Shown here: in pieces, positions 25,742-32,586 of the stretch
Layout: the number at the start of each line of letters is the position of its first letter
Position numbering within the stretch: position 1 is the stretch's first letter
Assembly: GCA_964403075.1 (NCBI GenBank)
Contig: CAYOEV010000026.1
Span: forward strand, 1-40,393
Origin: CAYOEV01 sp964403075
GTDB taxonomy: Bacteria > Bacteroidota > Bacteroidia > Cytophagales > Cyclobacteriaceae
DNA length: 40,393 nucleotides
Direction of reading: 5' to 3'
The notes under the pieces: generated by a model
The model's input: only the letters and a program-made list of their open reading frames with translations
Database searches by the model: none
Told to the model about the DNA's origin: nothing
Translations under genes and position numbers: made by a program

Positions 25742-26450
25742 CCTTTGGGCAAGTCCAAGAAACATTTCCACCACGCTAATGTATGCGTTCGCCCAGCGTT
25801 CGGACACCCGTGTGGTAGATGAGCCGTTCTATGGTTACTACCTGGCGCACACCCCGGCTCGAGAATACCACCCAGGTGCTGACGAAATCCTCGCAACGAT
25901 GGAAACAGATGGCGACAGGGTCATCAAAAACATCACCACAGCCAATGACAGGCCCGTGCTTTTTTACAAACAAATGACCCACCACCTGCTGGACCTGAAA
26001 CTGGATTTTTTGGCAGGCATGTGCCATGTGCTGCTGACCCGAGACCCAAAAGAAATGATTCATTCATTTGCCAAGGTCATCGCCCATCCCCAGCTCAAGG
26101 ATTTGGGCTATGCCGATCAAACCAGGCTAATGAAGGGCCTGGAAGTTCAAAAAATACCCTTCTGTGTCATTGACGCCGCGCAACTACTGCAGCAGCCCGA
26201 AAAAGTCCTTCGTTCACTCTGTAATTTCCTGGCCATTCCATTTGAAACAACCATGCTCAAATGGCCCCGCGGACCGCGGACCGAAGATGGTGTCTGGGCA
26301 AAGTTTTGGTACTCACAGGTACATCAAAGCACCGGATTCCTGCCATATGCGCGCAAGACCATCCAACTGGCCGACCATTTGCTTCCACTTGAAAAAGAGG
26401 CGAGGAAGCATTATGTGCGGTTGATGGATAGACATTTAGAAATCGAGTAA
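25725..26450 (+). CDS. Sulfotransferase-like P-loop protein
   Basis: 241 residues from a GTG start inside the end of the aminotransferase gene. The N-terminal loop LWASPRNISTTLMYAFAQ is the PAPS-phosphate-binding P-loop form of sulfotransferases (SPR-x-x-ST). VLFYKQMTHHLL and LLTRDPKEMIHSFAKVI supply the 3'-phosphate-binding Arg and Ser region. The C-terminal part ends with KFWYSQVHQSTGF. It may transfer sulfate, though many members are called only by similarity. The 17-base overlap means tight translational coupling with the aminotransferase, so they may act on one metabolite. Confidence 0.78.
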   Translation: MSIRINLWASPRNISTTLMYAFAQRSDTRVVDEPFYGYYLAHTPAREYHPGADEILATMETDGDRVIKNITTANDRPVLFYKQMTHHLLDLKLDFLAGMCHVLLTRDPKEMIHSFAKVIAHPQLKDLGYADQTRLMKGLEVQKIPFCVIDAAQLLQQPEKVLRSLCNFLAIPFETTMLKWPRGPRTEDGVWAKFWYSQVHQSTGFLPYARKTIQLADHLLPLEKEARKHYVRLMDRHLEIE

Positions 26451-26616
26451 CTCCCTCAGTTAGCATCCATTTTAGACCTCTGCGTTAAATATTGCTGGCT
26501 GGTTGTTTTACAATGCTTGACGCGCCAGGTACTAAATTTTAAAAAGTAAAAATAATAAAGCGATTGATTCTCCTCGCTGTGAGTACCTACAAACACCTCA
26601 GGTGCTGGCCCCGACA

Positions 26617-27090
26617 CTAGGCAATTAGAAACCCATCAATGAACTCACGGACGCATCCCTCACCTCCTTTCAGCGCCAGTTGGATATCTGCGATTGCTTT
26701 GATGGCTGCTACAGCGTCTGACGGACACGCGCTGACTCCCACTGCCTGCATGATTTCCAAATCATTCACATCATCCCCGATGTAAGCCACCTGGTCAAGG
26801 GTAAGACGTAATTGCTCCATCCAACCGTTCAACACATCCATTTTGGATTCCTGGCCTACGTACACGTAAGTAATGCCCAGCATCTCCGCACGGGCAGTCA
26901 CCATGGTGGTGATGTGGCTATGACTGATGATGCCCACTTCTATTCCTGACTTCAGCGCCAACTTAATACCCATGCCATCGCGGGCATTAAATTTTTTGAA
27001 TTGCTTGCCCTCCTCGGTAAAGTATACCCCGGCGTCTGTCAAGGTGCCATCCACATCTAAAAGCAGCAATTTGATGGAATCGAGCACCAT
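26617..27090 (-). CDS. kdsC: KdsC-type HAD phosphatase (3-deoxy-ulosonate phosphatase family)
   Basis: 157 residues, capless C1-type HAD. Motif I is LDVDGTLTD (D12, D14), motif II S56 in GIISHSH, motif III K83, and motif IV is YIGDDVNDLEIM (D106, D107, D110). The C-terminal KGGEGCVREFIDGFL is the tail that completes the neighbouring active site in KdsC tetramers. The family takes phosphate off Kdo-8-P or related C8/C9 sugar acids. The usual motif II Gly-Arg of KdsC is Ser-His here, and GDDVND plus ACPSDA also resemble KDN-9-phosphatase, so the natural substrate may differ. It directly abuts the DAHP synthase gene with no spacer, as the third gene of the operon. Confidence 0.85.
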   Translation of the reverse strand: MVLDSIKLLLLDVDGTLTDAGVYFTEEGKQFKKFNARDGMGIKLALKSGIEVGIISHSHITTMVTARAEMLGITYVYVGQESKMDVLNGWMEQLRLTLDQVAYIGDDVNDLEIMQAVGVSACPSDAVAAIKAIADIQLALKGGEGCVREFIDGFLIA

Positions 27091-28089
27091 TTAAATCAGC
27101 TGGTAACCGATGGCCTGTGCAATGGGCGAAAGGGTACGATACATCTCCTGAAACTCGGACAAATTCAGCTGCTGGGCGGCATCAGATTTCGCCGTCTCAG
27201 GTGTAGGATGGGTTTCCACCAACAAGCCGTCCACACCCATGGCCAATGAAGCACGTGTCAGGTCCGCCACTCCATATCTATAACCCATGGCATGGCTGGG
27301 GTCTACCACAACTGGCAGATTCGTGTGTTCCTTTAAAAAGGCCACCCCACACAAGTCCAGGGTAAATCGGGTTTTGGTTTCAAAAGTCCGAATACCACGC
27401 TCGCAAAGCATCACATTCTGATTGCCCCCACTGAGGATAAATTCAGCAGCCTGAACGAATTCCTGAAGTGTGGTACCAAAACCCCGTTTAAGCAATACAG
27501 GCTTCTTTTGCTCTCCACAGCGACGCAGGATGCTGTGGTCATACATGGCTTTGGCCCCTATCTGAATGATGTCGGCATAGTCGATAACGAGGTCAACGTG
27601 GGAACTGTCTTTGACTTCAGTAATTACATTGAACCCATGTTTTTCACGAACAGCCGCCAATATCTTCAATCCTTCTTCTCCTAATCCCTGAAAAGTATAT
27701 GGCGAGGTGCGAGGCTTGAAGCAGCCGGCACGCAGCGTTTTGATATTTAACTTTTTCAACACCTGAGCCACTTCATCTATCTGTTCACTGGATTCAACTG
27801 AGCATGGTCCCGCAATTAACATCGTGTGATGGGTGTCTCCACCGATGGTTACCGTGCCTATGGTTACCGCCCGTTTTTCTGGATGGTAATTTTTACTGGC
27901 CAGTTGAATATCCGTGTCCGTAACAAAGTACGCATCTGTGTCCAACTGCAGGGTCTCAGGTAAGGTCTTCACCTTGGCACTCAAGATCAAAATGTGCCTA
28001 TTTCCGTCGTGCAGATGGATGGCCTGGTGTTGCCGCCCCAATTCGTTGGCTCTATCGGTACCTACACCGTCTTTTAAATGAACAATCAT
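27091..28089 (-). CDS. aroF: 3-deoxy-7-phosphoheptulonate (DAHP) synthase, type I-beta
   Basis: 332 residues. A ferredoxin-like regulatory domain (about 1-70) precedes the TIM barrel. Catalytic segments: AGPCSVES (C96), KPRTSPYTFQG (K125), the QIGAKAMYDHSIL strand, LLKRGFGTT, VMLCERGIRTFE, VDPSHAMGYR and VETHPTPETAKSD. KPRTSPY marks DAHP synthase rather than Kdo-8-P synthase. The enzyme joins PEP and erythrose 4-phosphate at the head of the shikimate pathway. The N-terminal domain normally allows feedback inhibition. The block QIGAKAM, where related enzymes have GARN, is a small oddity. It overlaps the epimerase-CBS gene (ATGA) and abuts kdsC, with no other aro gene nearby. Confidence 0.92.
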   Translation of the reverse strand: MIVHLKDGVGTDRANELGRQHQAIHLHDGNRHILILSAKVKTLPETLQLDTDAYFVTDTDIQLASKNYHPEKRAVTIGTVTIGGDTHHTMLIAGPCSVESSEQIDEVAQVLKKLNIKTLRAGCFKPRTSPYTFQGLGEEGLKILAAVREKHGFNVITEVKDSSHVDLVIDYADIIQIGAKAMYDHSILRRCGEQKKPVLLKRGFGTTLQEFVQAAEFILSGGNQNVMLCERGIRTFETKTRFTLDLCGVAFLKEHTNLPVVVDPSHAMGYRYGVADLTRASLAMGVDGLLVETHPTPETAKSDAAQQLNLSEFQEMYRTLSPIAQAIGYQLI

Positions 28090-29090
28090 GATTCGCTTCG
28101 TATGAGATTATTAAAAGATAGCACCCCTACCAGTTCACTTCTTTCATTAACAACAGGCAGGTAGGAGATCAGGATTTTACTTTTATGAATAAAATCTAAC
28201 ATCTCAGTAATGCTTGCTTCCTCATGAATGGTTGCAGGTGTTTTGTTTAAAATGTCTTGTGGCTGTAAATCGTTTAAATGCCCGAATTTCTTCAGCAACC
28301 CCTTTCTTACATCTGCATTGCTGCTCAGTCCGGCCAGCCGACCTTCCTCATCCACAGCCAATGCAAAGCCCAGCTTGTAGTTGTCGATGGTTTGCACAAT
28401 GCGCTGCACAGAATCATCCGACATCACAATTGGGGCATTTTCTTTTTCAATCATGAAATCCTTTACCTGGAAATCAGAATGTACAATGGAAGAACGCAAG
28501 TGGAGAAGCGCTTCTGCAACCGAAGAATGATTCACCAGGTAGGAGCCTGAAACCACACTCTGCACACCCAAAATTCGGAGAATGAATCCCGTTTCATCAT
28601 TGACCCCTCCATCCACCTCAATTTCTTTTCCGGGAAACTGATTTCGGAATTTTCGGATACGCTGAAAATTATCTTTTCGGAATTTTCCGCCGCTCTGACC
28701 AGGCGTAGTAGTCATAATCAGTACAAAATCGCAGCGATCTTTATAATCTTCAAATGCCTCAATGTCAGTATCCGAGACCATAGCCAGTCCATAAGTGGTG
28801 CCTTGAATTTCCGGCCATTCGATGACTTGTCCGAGATTTTCGTATTGAAAACAAACCCTTTCTACCCTGTGTCTGACCAACAAATCGAAATAGGCTTCCG
28901 GCCTATCGGAGATGATGTGCAGATCGATCGGCGTATGGCTGATTTTGCGAATAGCAACGATATCTTCAAAAACCGCGGGATTGTCGTTGCAGTCAATATG
29001 AAAATAGTCAATCTGACACCTGTCGAGTTCGAGGACCAACTCCTCGAGCGGTCTTTTTTTGTTGGAGTATAGTGAGGCGGAAATCTTCAT
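28086..29090 (-). CDS. Ribulose-phosphate-3-epimerase domain fused to a CBS-domain pair
   Basis: 334 residues from ATG at 29090 (MKISASLYS); a TTG six codons upstream falls inside the -7 promoter element. Residues 1-205 are an RPE-type TIM barrel with all metal and catalytic positions kept: S6, H31 and D33 in FHIDCND, H58 in DLHII, and D160 in IEVDGGVN. Usual PGFGGQ is TTTPGQSGGKF here. Residues about 210-334 form two CBS domains (AVDEEGRLAGLSSNADVRKGL, LPVVNERSELVGVLSFNNL) similar to the CBS pair of Kdo isomerase KdsD. CBS pairs bind nucleotides or sugar nucleotides. The enzyme may be a regulated pentose-phosphate epimerase; the product is unknown. Confidence 0.85.
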   Translation of the reverse strand: MKISASLYSNKKRPLEELVLELDRCQIDYFHIDCNDNPAVFEDIVAIRKISHTPIDLHIISDRPEAYFDLLVRHRVERVCFQYENLGQVIEWPEIQGTTYGLAMVSDTDIEAFEDYKDRCDFVLIMTTTPGQSGGKFRKDNFQRIRKFRNQFPGKEIEVDGGVNDETGFILRILGVQSVVSGSYLVNHSSVAEALLHLRSSIVHSDFQVKDFMIEKENAPIVMSDDSVQRIVQTIDNYKLGFALAVDEEGRLAGLSSNADVRKGLLKKFGHLNDLQPQDILNKTPATIHEEASITEMLDFIHKSKILISYLPVVNERSELVGVLSFNNLIRSES

Positions 29091-29105
29091 CTTGCTTGAA
29101 GGGCA

Positions 29106-29113
29106 CAAAGATA
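29106..29113 (-). promoter_or_regulatory. -7 promoter element of the epimerase-CBS / aroF / kdsC operon
   Basis: On the minus strand this reads TATCTTTG, an exact match to the Bacteroidota -7 consensus TAnnTTTG. It ends 15 bases before the ATG at 29090, so the leader is very short and the upstream TTG codon cannot be the start. No good -33 element at the usual 19-21 base spacing is visible. Confidence 0.5.
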
Positions 29114-29224
29114 GCCACCTATCTCACATGGTCAGTCACCGGGCCAAATAAGCCGCTCATGTAAAACCATCTGTTAATATCAGTTAAATAAAAAACGGCA
29201 AGCAATTTGCTACGTATGCAAGGA

Positions 29225-29245
29225 ATGAATACTCTTCATATTCAT
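29225..29245. repeat. Inverted repeat ATGAATA-7-TATTCAT
   Basis: Perfect 7-base arms around a 7-base loop, AT-rich. Could be an operator or part of a transcript that ends at the nearby terminator. Confidence 0.35.
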
Positions 29246-29270
29246 TTTTGATTACAAATTATTTCACTTG

Positions 29271-29302
29271 AGAAACCCTGCCGTTGGCAGGGTTTCTTTT
29301 TT
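29271..29302 (+). terminator. Strong Rho-independent terminator with no gene upstream
   Basis: A perfect 12-base-pair stem (AGAAACCCTGCC paired with GGCAGGGTTTCT, loop GTT) followed at once by a run of six T on the plus strand. There is no plus-strand gene for several kilobases upstream; the neighbours to the left are on the minus strand. It may end a small RNA or stop read-through of antisense transcription toward the gamma-carboxylase gene. Confidence 0.8.
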
Positions 29303-29450
29303 CAGATACTTTTCGACGGCGTTCCAGAGATTTCACCGGTAGATGATTCGCCCATCCACTTTTATTTATATCCACTGACCAAAGGATTATTCAAACAATG
29401 GCCACCATGTGATTCCTCCCAATCGCTTTTTTAATTTATTTTGCTTCCAC

Positions 29451-30770
29451 ATGCTTAAGATACGGACGTTTTTAGGTGCGGAAATTGACAATAGCGGACT
29501 CATCCTTTTCAGGATGCTGTTTGGATTTTTGATTTTTATCGAATCCATAGGTGCCATCTTGGTCGGTTGGGTGGACAAAACCTTCATCGCGCCCCGGTTT
29601 ACTTTTTCTTTTATACCTCTCTTTGACTGGTACCAGCCACTGCCAGCGGCGGGTATGTACGCCTGGTTTGTAATCATGGGTATTTTGGGTCTATCGATCA
29701 TGCTCGGTTACCGCTACCAACTCAGTACCCTACTTTACCTTTTTGCCTGGAGCGGCATTTACCTGATGCAGAAAACGCACTACAACAACCACCATTACCT
29801 CTGGATCATCCTCACTTTCACTCTTTTCCTACTCCCCGCCCACAGGGATCGTTCGCTAGACGTCAGGTGGGGACGGGTGAAGCAACGCCGCACCTGTAAG
29901 CGCATACATGTATGGGTATTTATATCTCTGGTTGGACTGATTTATTTGGTAGCCTCCATGAACAAGCTACATCCAGATTGGATGCAAGCCAAGCCCATTG
30001 CCGAGTGGTTTGACGGTAAAATCAACTATCCGGTCATCGGCCCCCTGCTAGGCAAGGACTGGTTTCGCATGTTCATTGCATGGGGGGGTATATTTTACGA
30101 TGGACTGATTTTCTTCATTCTGTTATATCCCCGCACCCGACTGCTGGGGTTCATTTTATCCATCATTTTTAATCTGATGAATTCCATCATTTTTCAGATT
30201 GGTGTATTCCCATACGTAATGATTGCGCTCAGTCTCTTATTCTTTCAGGGAGAGACCTTGCGTAAAAAGATTTTCCGAGATCAGAGTCCCGCTCCGGAAA
30301 CACAGCCCGGACTACTCCCCAACCGCATTTTTGTTCCTTATGCCATTTTCCTTGTAATCATGGCGCTGCTTCCACTCAGACATCACCTGTACGAGGGCGA
30401 TGTACATTGGACAGAAGAAGGCCATCGCTTGTCTTGGCAGATGATGCTACGTTCCAAACGCACACATGCACGCGTACATGTCGTTGACAAAAATACAGGC
30501 ATAAAAGAGGAAATCACACTGCCAGACTTTCTCTCACGTAGCCAGCGGGCCCGGTTGGCCGGCAGGCCGGATTTTGCCTGGCAATTCGCACGGTATCTCA
30601 AAAAACACTTCAAAAAAGAAGGGAAAGATGTGGAAGTGTACATTCATGGCCTGGTTTCTTTAAATGGCAGCCTGTACGCCTATCTTTTAAATCCGAAAGT
30701 AGACCTGGCCGCTGTTCCCTGGGAACCCTTCAAACACAGCGAATGGATATTAGATGAAAATAGACCTTAG
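29451..30770 (+). CDS. Vitamin K-dependent gamma-carboxylase homologue (HTTM domain)
   Basis: 439 residues from ATG at 29451; an upstream GTG at 29409 is less likely. The N-terminal half has about six membrane segments and the HTTM core: THYNNHHYL, where H114 or H115 matches the conserved His of human GGCX WNNHSYL, and ASMNKLHPDW, where K172 aligns with the active Lys of GVKKLDADW. The second half (about 280-439) is a soluble domain that matches the C-terminal region of GGCX: HWTEEGHRLSWQMMLRS, DVEVYIHGLVSLNG and NPKVDLAAVPWEPFKHSEW. It appears to be a full-length family member. Known enzymes carboxylate Glu using reduced vitamin K and O2; menaquinone could serve here. The bacterial substrate is unknown. 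Confidence 0.88.
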   Translation: MLKIRTFLGAEIDNSGLILFRMLFGFLIFIESIGAILVGWVDKTFIAPRFTFSFIPLFDWYQPLPAAGMYAWFVIMGILGLSIMLGYRYQLSTLLYLFAWSGIYLMQKTHYNNHHYLWIILTFTLFLLPAHRDRSLDVRWGRVKQRRTCKRIHVWVFISLVGLIYLVASMNKLHPDWMQAKPIAEWFDGKINYPVIGPLLGKDWFRMFIAWGGIFYDGLIFFILLYPRTRLLGFILSIIFNLMNSIIFQIGVFPYVMIALSLLFFQGETLRKKIFRDQSPAPETQPGLLPNRIFVPYAIFLVIMALLPLRHHLYEGDVHWTEEGHRLSWQMMLRSKRTHARVHVVDKNTGIKEEITLPDFLSRSQRARLAGRPDFAWQFARYLKKHFKKEGKDVEVYIHGLVSLNGSLYAYLLNPKVDLAAVPWEPFKHSEWILDENRP

Positions 30771-31773
30771 GAGCGATACGGTCACGCAACCCACACCAGA
30801 CATGTGGAAGGCCATGCGCGCAGCACCCTTGGGTGACGATGTTTTTGATGAAGACCCCACAGTAAACATGCTGCAGGACCGAATGGCCCAATTATTTGGC
30901 ATGGAGGCTGCCTTATTTTGTCCGTCGGGTACGATGACCAATCAAATTGCGCTGAGAGCCCAGACGCAGCCGCAGGACGAGGTAATCTGCCATGAAAACG
31001 CCCATATATTTTTGTACGAAGGTGGGGGCATGATGGCCAACTCGGGACTGTCGCCAAAACTCCTTACAGGCGATCATGGACGCATAACTGCGAGGCAGGT
31101 GGCTGAGGCGGTTAATCCAGAGGACGTCCACCTTCCCAGCACGCGACTGGTAGCTTTGGAAAATACAATGAACAAGGGCGGTGGCAGCATTTACTCATTC
31201 GAGGAAATTCAAAAAATATCCATCTTATGCCGGGAAAAGGGACTCAGATTACACCTTGATGGTGCACGCCTTTTTAATGCCCTGATCGAAACTAAAGAAT
31301 CCCCGAAGGACTATGGTCGGGTTTTCGATACCCTTTCGGTTTGCTTTTCCAAAGGTCTTGGGGCACCTGTCGGGTCCGTGCTTCTTGGCGACGCACTCAC
31401 CATCTTCAGGGCAAAGCGCTGGCGAAAAGCCATGGGAGGCGGCATGCGACAAGCTGGCTTACTGGCCGCCGCGTGTATGTACGCCCTGGATCATCATGTC
31501 GATCGGCTGAAAGATGACCATCGCCGTGCCGGTCAAATAAAAGAAATACTGGAAACACACGAAGCCTTTGAAGCGGTATTACCTGCGCCCACAAATATTG
31601 TGATCGGTCAAATGGGCGATGGCCAATCACAGAAATTTCTGAAACAGTTAGCCCTTCAGGATATTCTTGCCATACCCTTCGGCCCTTGCGCCATCAGATG
31701 GGTAACCCACCTCGACTTTAATGATGATCACCTGACCGTATTTGAACAAAAAATCAAAAAGATCCGCATTTGA
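30754..31773 (+). CDS. ltaE: Low-specificity L-threonine aldolase
   Basis: 339 residues, fold-type I PLP enzyme. The N-terminus KIDLRSDTVTQPTPDMWKAM is diagnostic (first part of the motif only cited). Next come GDDVFDEDPTV, FCPSGTMTNQIAL, CHENAHIF, LENTMNKGGGSIY, LHLDGARLFNA and VCFSKGLGAPVGSV, where K200 binds PLP. It splits threonine or allo-threonine to glycine and acetaldehyde in the cytoplasm. The start lies 17 bases inside the end of the gamma-carboxylase gene, so the two are coupled, perhaps only by compaction. Confidence 0.93.
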   Translation: MKIDLRSDTVTQPTPDMWKAMRAAPLGDDVFDEDPTVNMLQDRMAQLFGMEAALFCPSGTMTNQIALRAQTQPQDEVICHENAHIFLYEGGGMMANSGLSPKLLTGDHGRITARQVAEAVNPEDVHLPSTRLVALENTMNKGGGSIYSFEEIQKISILCREKGLRLHLDGARLFNALIETKESPKDYGRVFDTLSVCFSKGLGAPVGSVLLGDALTIFRAKRWRKAMGGGMRQAGLLAAACMYALDHHVDRLKDDHRRAGQIKEILETHEAFEAVLPAPTNIVIGQMGDGQSQKFLKQLALQDILAIPFGPCAIRWVTHLDFNDDHLTVFEQKIKKIRI

Positions 31774-32194
31774 GAGAACGGCCCCGAATGCATGAAGCCT
31801 GCGTCCCTGACGTACGGAACCCTTTCGTACACCAAATAAGGTGAGTACTAAAATATTGCTTGCGATTCTGAGTGCAGGTCAGATCGACTCCATCATTTAA
31901 TCGGGCGTAACCACTTACATTGACTACCTCACCATCCATGCATCTATACACCGGGTAAAAGTCCTCAAGTACTCATCAAAGTAGTGATAGAAATTATCGA
32001 CGCTGCTACAAAGTAATCATACAAAACTGTGGTCGAGTGATTTCAGGTCTCTTGTCACTGACACCATCTACATAGGAGAGAGAAATCCGAAACATGAAAA
32101 ATGGCCTCGAGCCGCTATGAAAAATGATTTATTGGTAACATGTCCGAGACACTGTAACAAGTGATTTCTAATTATATTAATTAAAAAATTCACA
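31774..32194. other. Intergenic region of 421 bases, no gene recognised
   Basis: GTACGGAA (31812-31819) and TTTCGTAC (31823-31830) make an imperfect hairpin shortly after the threonine aldolase stop, without a T-run. A 65-codon minus-strand frame here has no family features and I reject it. The 40 bases before the next gene are AT-rich and could hold its promoter, but no TAnnTTTG element is present. Confidence 0.35.
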
Positions 32195-32557
32195 ATGAGC
32201 TACATGCAACAAGAAAGAGTTCTGCAACAGGAAGCCAGCAAGGACTTGCTCGCCGCTTTTGATAAATTTTACCACGACGAAGTGGTGATGATTGAAGCCA
32301 GCGGAGAGGTACGGAAAGGCAAAGCCAACAACCGGAAGTTTGAGGAAGAGTGGTTACAAAACCTTAAAGAAGTGCACGGTGGGGGCATCAACGGCATTAC
32401 CAGCAACGAAGAGGAAGGCATCACCATGAGTGAAACATGGATGGACGCCACTTTTAAGGATGGCAATCGCCGTAAAATGGAGGAGGTGTCTGTTAAAAAA
32501 TGGGAAGGTGACAAGGTTGTTCGGGAGCGATTTTACTACCACATGGGTAATGGGTAA
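32195..32557 (+). CDS. Small SnoaL/NTF2-like protein
   Basis: 120 residues. An N-terminal helix (QQEASKDLLAAFDKFYHDE) leads into VVMIEASGEVRKGKANNRKFEEEWLQNL, recognisable as the VxMxE...G turn then helix of short SnoaL-like proteins; later EEEGITMSETWMDATFKDGN and VSVKKWEGDKVVRERFYYH form the curved sheet. The set is typical of small cytoplasmic proteins of unknown role in Bacteroidota. No signal peptide. Gene stands alone between the long intergenic region and the convergent MATE gene. Confidence 0.75.
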   Translation: MSYMQQERVLQQEASKDLLAAFDKFYHDEVVMIEASGEVRKGKANNRKFEEEWLQNLKEVHGGGINGITSNEEEGITMSETWMDATFKDGNRRKMEEVSVKKWEGDKVVRERFYYHMGNG

Positions 32558-32567
32558 AACGTTGCCG

Positions 32568-32586
32568 GAATAAATACCCTTTATTC
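32568..32586. terminator. AT-rich hairpin between convergent genes
   Basis: GAATAAA (32568-32574) pairs exactly with TTTATTC (32580-32586) around a five-base loop. It follows the NTF2-like stop and touches the stop codon of the convergent MATE gene. The stem is AT-only apart from one pair, so termination efficiency is doubtful. Confidence 0.3.

Larger units (their letters stand above)
29109..29450. other. Divergent gap holding a terminator and an inverted repeat
   Basis: About 340 bases between the divergent operon promoters. It contains the -7 element of the leftward operon (29106-29113), an inverted repeat (29225-29245), a near-palindrome AGCAATTTGCT (29201-29211), a strong intrinsic terminator (29271-29302) and the start region of the gamma-carboxylase gene. 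No open frame of note was found. Confidence 0.5.

Noticed and set aside
27091..28089. Reading the synthase as Kdo-8-P synthase because kdsC is next to it
   Set aside because: The KPRTSPYTFQG motif and the N-terminal ferredoxin-like domain are those of type I-beta DAHP synthase.
31812..31830. Terminator after threonine aldolase
   Set aside because: The GTACGGAA/TTTCGTAC stem has a mismatch and no T-run on either strand.
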